NCBI GenBank assembly: GCA_964624635.1
Contig: CAZUXM010000022.1
Location: 1-38,323 of the forward strand
Source of the DNA: JANWKQ01 sp964624635
GTDB lineage: Bacteria > Bacteroidota > Bacteroidia > CAIKAF01
Reading direction: 5' to 3'
DNA: 38,323 bases
Position numbers and translations under genes: made by a program
Shown: positions 1 to 7,791 of the stretch, in pieces
How positions within the stretch are numbered: the stretch's first letter is position 1
Layout: the number at the start of each line of letters is the position of its first letter
The notes under the pieces: model-generated
Databases searched by the model: none
What the model was told of the DNA's origin: nothing
Seen by the model: the letters and a program-made list of their open reading frames with translations, nothing else

Positions 1-612
1 GTAAAATCTGTTGATTGGATAACGGTAACATATAACAAACAAGGAAGCGTAAAGCATGAGATTGATTTGGATTTTAAACCATGGGTATACATTAGTTATA
101 ACACATATGTGGATTCATCAATTGCTATTACAAACCGTTTCAATGACTCTGTTGATTATGCATATTCAATACGAGTTGCAGAATGGGAAAAAGAGTCTCG
201 TAAGGTGGATTCATTAAATAAGGTGAGTGATGTTCATTATGGAATTCCAATGTATCCTATAGCGGATGAGTATGAAGCTTTTTTTTATGAAGCGATTAAC
301 CCTGTTTTGTTCACACCCTCGGGAGGGTGGGCTATTTGGATTGATAAGATAATTGGAATTCATGATTTACGTGGACTATTATATAGCAAGCATTCTTTTC
401 ACATCGAATTTGGAGTAGAATCCTATGGTAAATCTTTGAATTATTTGAAAATTATAAAAAGTAACGGGAAAGAATTTAAGATGAGTAAAAGATTGCTTAC
501 TTCTATGGTTGAATCTTATCCTGCGAGTTGGGAAATGGGTCAACCTAATTGGCGGTTAGTAAAATTTAATTCGGAGATTAAATATAGAATGAATTTTGTT
601 TTTAAGCCGTAG
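1..612 (+). CDS. Unknown protein, 5' end missing
   Basis: The frame is open from the first base of the window to a TAG at 610-612, so 203 codons of a longer gene are present and the start lies upstream. I do not recognise the family. The visible part is rich in aromatic and charged residues, with no clear membrane segment and no recognisable catalytic motif. An internal TTG at 67 could be read as a start, but the open frame upstream of it makes a truncated gene more likely. Its 3' end overlaps the convergent EamA transporter gene by 11 bases, so the two transcripts must run into each other. Confidence 0.6.
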   Translation, partial: VKSVDWITVTYNKQGSVKHEIDLDFKPWVYISYNTYVDSSIAITNRFNDSVDYAYSIRVAEWEKESRKVDSLNKVSDVHYGIPMYPIADEYEAFFYEAINPVLFTPSGGWAIWIDKIIGIHDLRGLLYSKHSFHIEFGVESYGKSLNYLKIIKSNGKEFKMSKRLLTSMVESYPASWEMGQPNWRLVKFNSEIKYRMNFVFKP

Positions 613-1504
613 ATGATTTCTTCTTTCTACTCACCATAAATACTCCGGTAAAAATCATCATGGCGCAGCCTACCAGAACCCAGGTAATGGTATCTTTACC
701 TAACCAAACACTATGGAGCGTAGCGATGATGGGTTGTACATAAATGAAGATTCCCACCACAGAACTATCTACATGTTTAAGAGCATAAATATTAAACAAG
801 TAGGCAATAAAAGTTACACCAATCACTACAAAAGCAGTTTTATAATATATGTCAGGTGTAAAAGTATGCCATTGTACATCTTTTAGTTCGGTAAACCCAA
901 AAGGTAAAACAAATAACCACCCAAAAGTAAATACCCAACAGATAATCGTTAATGGTTTGTATTTTTTCATCAATGGTTTTGCAAACAAAAAATATACAGC
1001 AAATGAAATGGCATTTAGTATGATAAAAATATTTCCCAACCATGCTTTGGATGATGAATTGTCCATCCCACCTCTGCTATAAATAATAAGTGTAAGAGCT
1101 CCGGTAACTCCCAACAAAGTTCCTGCTACTTTTAACGTGGTGAGTTTTTCTTTGCCAAAAATTACACCAATCACTAAAATTGAAATAGGTGTAGCACTCA
1201 TTAATATACTTCCATTAATAGGGGAAGAAAGATTAAGTCCTTTAAAAAATAACAATTGATTAATGGCAACTCCAAACAACCCGGCTAGCGCTAATTGAAT
1301 GAAATCTTTTTTTTCAATTTTTTGAAATCCGTTAATCAGGTAAATAATCCAAAATAAAATTAATGCACCGGTAACACGTAATAAAATAAATCCGGAAGGT
1401 AAAATATATGTCGGCATTACATCTTTAGCAATCACAAAGTTGATTCCGTATATCGCATTAACGATAAAGAGTGCTGTAAGCGGCAGGAATAAAGACTTTT
1501 TCAT
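602..1504 (-). CDS. EamA/DMT-family transporter
   Basis: A 300-residue polytopic membrane protein of the drug/metabolite transporter superfamily. The sequence shows about ten hydrophobic segments arranged as two similar halves (two EamA domains). Characteristic stretches are the N-terminal NAIYGINFVIAK, then GLFGVAINQLLFFKGL and the ATPISILVIGVIFGKE region that closes the first half. The C-terminal half has the matching FIYVQPIIATL segment. The end is basic (SRKKK), as expected for a cytosolic tail. Members export amino acids, nucleobases or other small metabolites, and the substrate cannot be told from sequence. The ATG start gives the normal family length. It stands alone on the minus strand. 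Confidence 0.85.
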   Translation of the reverse strand: MKKSLFLPLTALFIVNAIYGINFVIAKDVMPTYILPSGFILLRVTGALILFWIIYLINGFQKIEKKDFIQLALAGLFGVAINQLLFFKGLNLSSPINGSILMSATPISILVIGVIFGKEKLTTLKVAGTLLGVTGALTLIIYSRGGMDNSSSKAWLGNIFIILNAISFAVYFLFAKPLMKKYKPLTIICWVFTFGWLFVLPFGFTELKDVQWHTFTPDIYYKTAFVVIGVTFIAYLFNIYALKHVDSSVVGIFIYVQPIIATLHSVWLGKDTITWVLVGCAMMIFTGVFMVSRKKKSSTA

Positions 1505-1538
1505 TTATTTATAACTAACCCCGAACAATAAAGACGAA

Positions 1539-1546
1539 TAGTTTTG
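1539..1546 (+). promoter_or_regulatory. Bacteroidota-type -7 box (TAgtTTTG)
   Basis: An exact TAnnTTTG lies 39 bases before the GTG start of the downstream carrier gene. No good TTG was found at the expected upstream distance. Confidence 0.45.
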
Positions 1547-1584
1547 TTATTATTGTAATACAATAGTAATCAATAATTTCAAGA

Positions 1585-2498
1585 GTGATAGAGACACATT
1601 TTTTTTCATCCTACCTATTGCCTATTTCGTTGGCATTTATCATGCTGGGCATGGGGTTGTCTTTAACACGAAAGGATTTTGCGAATATATTTTTGAGACC
1701 ACGTGCCATGCTTATAGGTTTGGCAGCCCAAATGCTGGCTTTACCTGTGATTGCATTTAGTATAGCTTATGTTTTTCCTGTGCCACCAGAAATTAAAGTA
1801 GGCTTATTTCTGGTGGNNNNNNNNNNGCCACCAGTAATCTATTGAATTATTTATTGAACGGGAACCTTGCTCTTTGTGTATCGTTAACTACCATCAATAG
1901 CTTTCTTACTCAGATATCGATTCCCCTTTTATTAAATTTTGCCTTGCATTTTTTTATGAATACCGAAGGGGAGGCAGATATCAAACTATCGTTTATTGAT
2001 ACACTCCAACACATCGTTTTAATAACATTGGTGCCAGTAATCGTAGGAATTATATTCACCCATTATAAACCCGATTTGTCAAAAAAAATTCAGAAGCCGA
2101 TGAAATGGGTGATGCCTGTTTTAATGGCTATTGCTTTAATCGGTGCTATTGTTATTGAAAAAAAGGAAAAAATGGTAGACATGACTACCTCCGATTATAT
2201 TACCATATTTCCAATGACCCTGCTTTTAAATGCAGGGGCCCTATTTGCAGGGTATTACATTGCAAAATGGAGTAAGTTGAGTAAAAAATCATCCGTTACT
2301 ATAAGTCTGGAGGTGGGGTTACATAATACAGTATTGGCCATATATATTGCCACATCCATACTCAAGATGCCCATGATGGCGCTTCCTGCCATTGTTTATG
2401 CCATGTTTACCTTTTTTACCAGTGCCGCCTTTGGGGTTTGGAAGTCGGGGGTAAAGGTTCCCTTAAAATCTTTATTTACTGGCAAAAAAGCCCGATAA
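1585..2498 (+). CDS. Bile acid:sodium symporter-family transporter (interrupted by an N run)
   Basis: A membrane carrier of the BASS family (Pfam SBF), probably a sodium-coupled importer of an organic anion; the substrate is unknown. The first part, MIETHFFSSYLLPISLAF to GLFLV, and the part after the Ns, ATSNLLNYLLNGNLALCVS, flank the family's glycine-rich CPGG(A/T)xSN motif at the sodium site. Placing the six motif residues there needs 17 missing bases. That restores one frame of 306 aa, the usual family length, so the apparent frame break is an assembly artefact. The GTG at 1585 is the only conventional start after an in-frame stop at 1567. Several further hydrophobic segments follow, and the tail is basic. 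Confidence 0.85.
1817..1826. other. Assembly gap (10 N) inside the symporter gene
   Basis: Placeholder run. The conserved CPGG motif predicts 17 real bases here. The 8-mer gccaccag stands just right of the gap and also at 1782-1789, and its reverse complement (less one base) ends just left of it. These short repeats may be why the assembler stopped. Confidence 0.9.
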
Positions 2499-2596
2499 TT
2501 GGTCAAAATACTCAAAAAAAGCCCGAAAACACTCAATTTTTCGGTTGATTTAAGCATATCTTAAAAAAAATTAGGTGGGGGGTATGGTAATTTATT

Positions 2597-2604
2597 TACT
2601 TTTG
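2597..2604 (+). promoter_or_regulatory. -7 box (TAcTTTTG) for accB
   Basis: An exact TAnnTTTG places transcription start near 2610. It lies inside the upstream extension of the accB frame, which argues that translation really starts at the ATG at 2629 and not at the GTG at 2575. Confidence 0.55.
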
Positions 2605-2628
2605 AACCCTGGTTATAAACCCTCATAT

Positions 2629-3120
2629 ATGGATATTAAAGAAATTCAAGACCTTATCAAGTTTGTTGCAAAAAGCGGAGTTCAGGAAGTGGAACTCGAA
2701 GTGAAAGGTGTAAAACTAAAAATTACTACATCTAAAGAAGCTACTTATGTACAGGCACCTGTAATCACTCCTCAAGTAATTACTGCCCCACAAGTAGCAA
2801 CACAAACCCCAACGGTACAACCCACTAATAATCCAACACCGGTTACCAATACTACTTCTGCCGGAAGTGATGATTCAAAATATGTTACCATCAAATCACC
2901 AATGATTGGTACTTTCTATCGTCGTCAATCACCAGATAAACCATTATTGATAAATGTAGGTGATGAGATCAAACCGGGTAAAACACTTTGTATCATTGAA
3001 GCGATGAAATTGTTCAATGAAATTGAGTCTGAGGTATCAGGTAAAATTGTGAAGATATTGGTAGATGATGCTTCACCAGTTGAATATGATCAGCCATTGT
3101 TTTTGGTAGATCCTTCATAG
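2629..3120 (+). CDS. accB: Biotin carboxyl carrier protein of acetyl-CoA carboxylase
   Basis: The biotin carrier subunit of acetyl-CoA carboxylase, which shuttles carboxyl groups for malonyl-CoA synthesis, the first committed step of fatty acid synthesis. The N-terminal region MDIKEIQDLIKFVAKSG is typical of AccB. It is followed by a flexible Thr/Pro/Gln-rich linker (about residues 40-80) and the biotinyl domain (about 84-162). The biotinylation motif is EAMKLFN, with Lys127 as the biotin-accepting residue. I chose the ATG at 2629 (163 aa) over a GTG 54 bases upstream, because the protein then starts as in the family and the extension contains the probable promoter. accC follows after 39 bases, so the two are very likely co-transcribed. 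Confidence 0.95.
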   Translation: MDIKEIQDLIKFVAKSGVQEVELEVKGVKLKITTSKEATYVQAPVITPQVITAPQVATQTPTVQPTNNPTPVTNTTSAGSDDSKYVTIKSPMIGTFYRRQSPDKPLLINVGDEIKPGKTLCIIEAMKLFNEIESEVSGKIVKILVDDASPVEYDQPLFLVDPS

Positions 3121-3159
3121 TTGATGCAACATATAAATTAACGGTTCAAACATTATTGT

Positions 3160-4509
3160 ATGTTTAAAAAGATATTGATTGCTAACCGCGGTGAAATCGC
3201 ATTGCGTGTTATCCGTACTTGTAAAGAAATGGGAATTAAAACAGTAGCTGTTTATTCAACTGCTGACCGTGATAGTTTACACGTACGTTTTGCAGATGAG
3301 GCTGTATGTATTGGTCCTCCTGCAAGTAAAGATTCATACCTGAATATGGTAAATATTATTTCTGCAGCTGAAATTACCAACGCAGATGCTATTCNNNNNN
3401 NNNNTATGGATTTTTATCAGAAAATTCAAAGTTCTCTAGAATTTGCGCTGAGCATGGAATTAAGTTTATTGGTCCAACTCCCGAAATGATTGATGCGATG
3501 GGAGATAAAGCGAATGCAAAAGCTACCATGATCAAAGCTGGTGTTCCTTGTGTTCCTGGTTCTGACGGACTCTTGGAAAGTTTGGCTGAAGCAAAGAAAA
3601 AAGCTAAGGAGGTTGGATACCCTGTTATTATCAAAGCAACTGCCGGTGGTGGTGGAAAAGGGATGAGAATTATCTGGAGTGAAGCTGAATTAGAAGAGAA
3701 TTTGGATAAAGCAAAAATGGAAGCGGCGGCTGCATTCGGTAANNNNNNNNNNCGATGGTATGTATATGGAAAAATACATTGAAGAGCCACGTCACATAGA
3801 AATTCAAATTGCAGGTGACCAATTCGGCAAAGTTTGTCACTTGTCTGAAAGAGATTGTTCTATTCAACGTCGTCATCAAAAATTGGTAGAAGAAACTCCA
3901 TCACCATTTATGACAGACAAACTTCGTGAAGAAATGGGGAATGCTGCTATTAAAGCAGGAGAGGCTATTCGTTACGAAGGAGTAGGAACCATTGAGTTCT
4001 TAGTGGATAAACATCGTAAGTTCTACTTTATGGAAATGAATACTCGTATTCAGGTAGAGCATCCAATTACTGAAGAGGTAATCAATTATGATTTGATCAA
4101 AGAACAAATCAAAATTGCAGCCGGAATAGCTATCAGCGGAAAAAACTATTATCCTCAAATGTGTGCCATTGAATGTCGTATCAATGCAGAGGACCCGTAT
4201 AATGATTTTAGACCTTCACCCGGAAAAATTACTCATTACCATTCACCGGGAGGACATGGGGTTCGTGTAGATACTCATGCATACGCAGGATATGTAATAC
4301 CCCCATATTATGATAGTATGATTGGTAAATTGATTGTTATACATCAAACAAGAGAAGAAGCTATTGATACTATGTTGAGAGCTTTACAGGAATATGTGAT
4401 TGAAGGAATCAAAACAACGATTCCATTCCATACTCAGTTGATGATGAACGAGGATTTTAGAAAAGGGAAGTATACTACTAAATTCATGGAGTCTTTTGTT
4501 TTAAAATAG
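3160..4509 (+). CDS. accC: Biotin carboxylase subunit of acetyl-CoA carboxylase (two N runs)
   Basis: It carboxylates the biotin on AccB using ATP and bicarbonate. The N-terminal domain starts MFKKILIANRGEIALRVIR. The ATP-grasp domain has the glycine-rich ATAGGGGKGMRI loop, then YIEEPRHIEIQ, a lysine of the RRHQK type and the metal-binding EMNTRIQVEHPITEE. The C-terminal carboxylase domain begins around CRINAEDP. Two N runs split it into three apparent frames. The first falls in the HPGYGFLSEN motif and needs 8 missing bases. At the second, simply joining the flanks gives FGNDGMYMEKY, so no base seems to be missing. With these corrections the gene is one frame of 445 aa, the normal length. 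It is downstream of accB in the same operon. Confidence 0.95.
3395..3404. other. Assembly gap (10 N) in accC
   Basis: The gap falls within the conserved HPGYGFLSEN motif. The base before it is the first of the His codon and TAT after it is the Tyr codon, so 8 bases are predicted to be missing. Confidence 0.88.
3743..3752. other. Assembly gap (10 N) in accC, probably zero real bases
   Basis: Left flank ggtaa plus right flank cgatggt reads Gly-Asn-Asp-Gly in frame, which is the usual sequence before MYMEKY in biotin carboxylases. The Ns therefore appear to be an insertion with nothing lost. Confidence 0.75.
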
Positions 4510-4527
4510 AAGTACAATTTTTATAAT

Positions 4528-4563
4528 GCAAAAAGACCAACTAATCTAGTTGGTCTTTTTTGC
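4528..4563 (+). terminator. Rho-independent terminator after accC
   Basis: A hairpin with the arms gcaaaaagaccaacta and tagttggtctttttt plus gc, loop atc, followed through a T-rich right arm. It lies 18 bases after the accC stop and closes the accBC operon. Confidence 0.85.
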
Positions 4564-4621
4564 ATGTACTCATTTGTAGGTAATTGAAATCCGGAGTATG
4601 ATTTGTATTTATAATTAGCGT

Positions 4622-4629
4622 TATGTTTG
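4622..4629 (+). promoter_or_regulatory. -7 box (TAtgTTTG) before the lipoprotein gene
   Basis: An exact TAnnTTTG lies 24 bases before the ATG at 4654. A TTG sits only 16 bases upstream, shorter than the usual 19-21. Confidence 0.45.
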
Positions 4630-4653
4630 TGAAAACTAAATCAACAACACAAC

Positions 4654-5178
4654 ATGAAAAGAATTTTTTTAGCCATCATACCGGCTATTTTGTTAGGAGC
4701 TTGTACTCCTGAAAATAATACAACTACTTGTACTACTGCCTCCGGAACTGAAATGTGTTTCGATGGGAAAACCTACACCTTCGATGATGTTTTTTGGGAA
4801 CAAGTAGGAAATCATATTGAGATCCAATTAGAACCTAACCCAACAGACCCTAACACCAAATATGCCGGATGTTATGTGTTTCTTTATGGAACAACCATTC
4901 AAACTGATACAGTTCCGCATGTGGGTACATATACTTCAATACCGTATGCTTCTCCTTCAACAGGGTCATTAGATTTTAATGGGAGTATTCAAACCGTTGG
5001 TGGTGGTGACCCATACACTATTTGGAACTATGAACAGGATGCTGCGAATACTTTAACGATTACTGCCTATAGTGGAGGAAATGTTTCGGGTAATGGAAGT
5101 TATAAAGTACGACATCCATCTACAAATGAAGTAAAGACAGGTGTATTTTCATTTGAAAATATTCCATATCAACCCTAA
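4654..5178 (+). CDS. Small lipoprotein of unknown function
   Basis: 174 residues with a clear lipoprotein signal: MKR, a hydrophobic stretch, then LLGAC, with Cys17 as the predicted lipidation site. The mature part is short of long helices and rich in Thr, Gly, Tyr and Asn, which suggests a small beta-sandwich domain exposed at the membrane. I do not recognise the family and see no catalytic motif. It is monocistronic: its own -7 box lies upstream and a terminator hairpin follows 19 bases after the stop, just before the convergent fabD gene ends. Confidence 0.75.
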   Translation: MKRIFLAIIPAILLGACTPENNTTTCTTASGTEMCFDGKTYTFDDVFWEQVGNHIEIQLEPNPTDPNTKYAGCYVFLYGTTIQTDTVPHVGTYTSIPYASPSTGSLDFNGSIQTVGGGDPYTIWNYEQDAANTLTITAYSGGNVSGNGSYKVRHPSTNEVKTGVFSFENIPYQP

Positions 5179-5197
5179 ATAAATGAGAATTATAATG

Positions 5198-5219
5198 AGG
5201 GTCCTAACGGCCCTTTTTT
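5198..5219 (+). terminator. Terminator after the lipoprotein gene
   Basis: Arms aggg(t)cc and ggccct with loop taac, followed by six T. The T run touches the stop codon of the convergent fabD gene. Confidence 0.75.
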
Positions 5220-6102
5220 ATGCAATAGCGTAACTACCTGCAGAAACAGAAGCTTCAATCTTTTTTACTAAACCTTGTAAAACCTTCCCCGGACCCACTT
5301 CAATAAATTCTGTGGCCCCATCAGCTACCATGTTACGAATGGTTTGTGTCCATTTTACCGGTCCCGTAAGTTGATTAATCAGATTTTGTTTGATGGTTTC
5401 TGGATCAGTTGATGGTAGTGCGTTGATGTTTTGATATACAGGAATAGAAGGAACATTAAAATTGGTTTGATGAATAGCTTCTTCCAATTCTTGTTGCGCA
5501 GGAGCCATAAATGGTGAGTGAAAAGCGCCAGCTACATTAAGTACCATAGCTCTTTTTGCCCCGGCAGTTTTCATTGCTTCACAAGCTGCATTTACAGCAT
5601 CTACACTTCCTGAAATAACTAATTGCCCGGGACAATTATAATTGGCAGGTACTACCACACCATTTATTTCTGTACAAATTTTTTCTACTACTTCATCATC
5701 CAACATCAAAACAGCAGCCATGGTAGATGCTTCAATATCACAAGCTTTTTGCATAGCGATAGCTCGTTTTGAAACCAACCTCAACCCATCTTCAAATGAT
5801 AAACAGTTATTGGCAACCAAAGCAGAAAATTCACCTAAAGAATGCCCCGCCACCATATCAGCTTTTAAATCTTCACCAGCAATAATTGCTCTGATAACTG
5901 AGTCAAGAAAAATAGCAGGCTGTGTAACTTTGGTTTGTTTCAGTTCTTCCTCAGTACCACTAAACATAATATCGGTGATTCTGAAACCCAAGATTTCATT
6001 CGCTTGTTCAAATAATTCTTTTGCTTTAGGGTTTGAATTATAGATATCTAATCCCATCCCCGGGAATTGTGAACCTTGTCCTGGAAAAACGAGTGCTTTC
6101 AT
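5218..6102 (-). CDS. fabD: Malonyl-CoA:ACP transacylase
   Basis: Transfers malonyl from CoA to acyl carrier protein to feed fatty acid elongation. The 294-residue protein has the family's N-terminal FPGQGSQFPGMG motif. The nucleophile elbow is AGHSLGE, with Ser88 as catalytic serine. The second catalytic residue, His195, is in AFHSPFM. The C-terminal region EVGPGKVLQGLVKKI is also typical. The length is normal and the start is an ATG. The gene is the last of a minus-strand run after folE (49-base spacing). With accBC just upstream on the other strand, the region holds two unlinked parts of malonyl-ACP supply. Confidence 0.95.
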   Translation of the reverse strand: MKALVFPGQGSQFPGMGLDIYNSNPKAKELFEQANEILGFRITDIMFSGTEEELKQTKVTQPAIFLDSVIRAIIAGEDLKADMVAGHSLGEFSALVANNCLSFEDGLRLVSKRAIAMQKACDIEASTMAAVLMLDDEVVEKICTEINGVVVPANYNCPGQLVISGSVDAVNAACEAMKTAGAKRAMVLNVAGAFHSPFMAPAQQELEEAIHQTNFNVPSIPVYQNINALPSTDPETIKQNLINQLTGPVKWTQTIRNMVADGATEFIEVGPGKVLQGLVKKIEASVSAGSYAIA

Positions 6103-6151
6103 CCTGTATAAGTAGTAGTGTTTCTACTACGAATATAAAAATGATTTAGAA

Positions 6152-6763
6152 TTAAACCAGTTTAGCAGATAATAAAGAAATAAATTCCTGGCGGGTGGTT
6201 TGTTTTTCGAACTCCCCTGTAAATGCTGATGTAGTTGTTACTGAGTTTTGTTTTTGAACCCCTCTCATTTGCATACACAGATGGTGACATTCAACCACCA
6301 CAGCTACTCCCAATGGGTGGAGTACATTATTGATACAATCTCTAATTTCCATGGTGAGCCTTTCCTGTACCTGGAGCCTACGGGCAAAGGCATCTACCAC
6401 TCTAGGGATCTTTGATAACCCGCAAATTTTTCCGTTAGGGATATAAGCAATATGGGCTTTGCCGAAGAACGGAATCATATGATGTTCACACATCGAATAA
6501 AGTTCAATGTCTTTTACTATGACCATCTCCTTATAATCTTCTTCAAATACTGCAGATCTTAATATTTCGGCAGGGTCTACATGGTATCCATGGGTAAGAA
6601 ATTGCATAGCCTTTGCTACACGTAATGGAGTTTTTTGCAAACCTTCTCTTTCTACATCTTCACCAAGCTCAAGAATGATATCTCTATAATGTGCTGCCAG
6701 TTTTAATGTGGTAGCTTCAGGATAGCTTTCTATTTTATTATAAGTTGTTTCTTCTTTTTTCAT
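6152..6763 (-). CDS. folE: GTP cyclohydrolase I
   Basis: Converts GTP to 7,8-dihydroneopterin triphosphate, the entry step for folate, biopterin and queuosine-type pterins. The 203-residue protein has the zinc ligands Cys92 and His95 in MCEHHMIPFFGKAHIAYIP and Cys163 in HHLCMQMRG. It also has the conserved GLSKIPRVVDAFARRLQVQE core and QNSVTTTSAFTG at the C-terminus. It lies 11 bases downstream of a 6-pyruvoyltetrahydropterin synthase paralogue and is clearly in the same minus-strand operon as both paralogues. That suggests the three enzymes work in series on the same pterin. Confidence 0.97.
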   Translation of the reverse strand: MKKEETTYNKIESYPEATTLKLAAHYRDIILELGEDVEREGLQKTPLRVAKAMQFLTHGYHVDPAEILRSAVFEEDYKEMVIVKDIELYSMCEHHMIPFFGKAHIAYIPNGKICGLSKIPRVVDAFARRLQVQERLTMEIRDCINNVLHPLGVAVVVECHHLCMQMRGVQKQNSVTTTSAFTGEFEKQTTRQEFISLLSAKLV

Positions 6764-6774
6764 GATACTTGATT

Positions 6775-7182
6775 TTACCCCTGGTATTCAACAAAATTTC
6801 TTTCGGTTTCATACAATCTAACCAGAAGTGATAGTTTATTTTCTATTTTTGGTCGTAATAAATTATATATAACAATAGCAATGTTTTCGGCTGTTGGATT
6901 GAGGTCTTTAAATTCAACTACATCCAGATTCAGATTTTTATGGTCGAATCGTGAGATGACCAACTCATTAATCAGGTCGCTTAATATTTTCATATCAATA
7001 ACATATCCTGTTGCAGGATTAATTTGACCAGTAACNNNNNNNNNNTTATGACCATGGTAATGAGGATTGGCACATTTACCAAACACTTTTTTATTTGTTT
7101 CGTCATCCCATTGAGGATTAAATAACCTGTGGGCCGAATTAAAATGTTCTTTTCTGAATACTGCTACTTCACCGGCTTGCAT
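6775..7182 (-). CDS. 6-pyruvoyltetrahydropterin synthase/QueD-family protein, paralogue A (N run inside)
   Basis: A zinc-dependent enzyme acting on dihydroneopterin triphosphate, the product of FolE. The zinc ligands are His of NSAHRLF and the pair in YHGH. The catalytic cysteine is in FGKCAN, the Asp-His pair in FDHKNLN, and a glutamate near the end in LYETERNFVEY. Ten Ns follow HGH. A family spacing of HGHN plus six residues before VTGQ would need 19 bases. That gives 138 aa, almost the length of the neighbouring paralogue (137 aa), and keeps the frame. Whether it makes 6-pyruvoyl-tetrahydropterin or 6-carboxytetrahydropterin cannot be decided from sequence alone. It sits between paralogue B and folE. 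Confidence 0.9.
   Translation of the reverse strand: MQAGEVAVFRKEHFNSAHRLFNPQWDDETNKKVFGKCANPHYHGHXXXXVTGQINPATGYVIDMKILSDLINELVISRFDHKNLNLDVVEFKDLNPTAENIAIVIYNLLRPKIENKLSLLVRLYETERNFVEYQG
7036..7045. other. Assembly gap (10 N) in the pterin synthase gene
   Basis: The gap falls right after the HGH zinc motif. Comparison with the intact paralogue next door suggests about 19 missing bases; the reading frame is kept in either case. Confidence 0.8.
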
Positions 7183-7196
7183 ACTACAAACTTAAT

Positions 7197-7610
7197 TTAT
7201 TCTCCAAAGTATTCAACATAAATACGTGGGGTTTCACAGAGTTTAACGCAGTAAAGTTGTACATTTTGAGGTATATGGGGCAATAGTTGATGCCATATTT
7301 CATATGCCAGATTCTCTGTAGAGCACATTTTGCCAGCCATAAAGGGAACATCTATATTTAGGTTCTTATGGTCAAGAGGTTCAATGACATATTGTTTAAT
7401 GATTAAACTCAATTTTTTTGCATCAAACAAAAATCCCGTGTCGGGATCAGGAGTTCCTTTAATGGTAACATATACATCAAAATTATGACCATGCCAGTTT
7501 TCATTAGCACATTTCCCAAAAACCTCTACGTTTTTTTCTTTTGACCAGCTGGGGTTATAGAGTTTATGGGCTGCATTAAAATGTTCCTTTCTGGTAAGAT
7601 GAACTATCAT
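7197..7610 (-). CDS. 6-pyruvoyltetrahydropterin synthase/QueD-family protein, paralogue B
   Basis: The intact 137-residue paralogue of the next gene, from which it is separated by 14 bases. It has the same catalytic set: His15 (AAHKLY), Cys34 (FGKCAN), His40 and His42 (WHGHN), the Asp80-His81 pair (LDHKNLN) and Glu126 (CETPRIYVEY). The two proteins differ through most of the rest, including the STEN/TAEN region and the C-terminus. This looks like an old duplication, possibly with different specificities, and not a recent copy. It is the first gene of the pterin operon. A -7 box lies about 70 bases upstream and the divergent tryptophan dioxygenase gene shares the intergenic region. Confidence 0.9.
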   Translation of the reverse strand: MIVHLTRKEHFNAAHKLYNPSWSKEKNVEVFGKCANENWHGHNFDVYVTIKGTPDPDTGFLFDAKKLSLIIKQYVIEPLDHKNLNIDVPFMAGKMCSTENLAYEIWHQLLPHIPQNVQLYCVKLCETPRIYVEYFGE

Positions 7611-7679
7611 TGTTACAGCAGTTTTATTTATTAATCAAGTACTCTATACAGAGCAATTAACCTGAAAGGCTAATTTTTG

Positions 7680-7687
7680 CAAAGATA
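7680..7687 (-). promoter_or_regulatory. -7 box (TAtcTTTG) for the pterin operon
   Basis: Read on the minus strand. It gives a leader of about 64 bases before the ATG at 7610. Confidence 0.5.
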
Positions 7688-7763
7688 TAGCTTTCTTTTG
7701 TTATAAAACTCCTAAAACAAGCCGAATTCCCGTAAATCAATGAGGCAAAAACAGGGATTGTGT

Positions 7764-7771
7764 TACCTTTG
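7764..7771 (+). promoter_or_regulatory. -7 box (TAccTTTG) for the tryptophan dioxygenase gene
   Basis: An exact match 20 bases before the ATG at 7792, so the leader is about 15 bases. It is divergent to the pterin-operon promoter. Confidence 0.5.
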
Positions 7772-7791
7772 AAAAAATAAAAAAAGCTGGT

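Noticed and set aside
2575..2628. N-terminal extension of AccB from the GTG at 2575
   Set aside because: The extension contains the -7 box and is not like AccB; the ATG at 2629 gives the normal start.
3160..4509. Apparent frameshifts that would make accC a pseudogene
   Set aside because: Every break falls at an N run and conserved motifs give intact frames after gap correction; the same holds for secA, dapF, the regulator, the symporter and the M1 peptidase.
5642..6043. Open frame of 133 codons on the plus strand
   Set aside because: It is the exact antisense of fabD, whose catalytic motifs are unmistakable.
6112..6130. Hairpin gtagtag/ctactac between folE and fabD as a terminator
   Set aside because: Only 7 bp and no T run on the minus strand; it may be a leader structure of fabD, but nothing supports termination.
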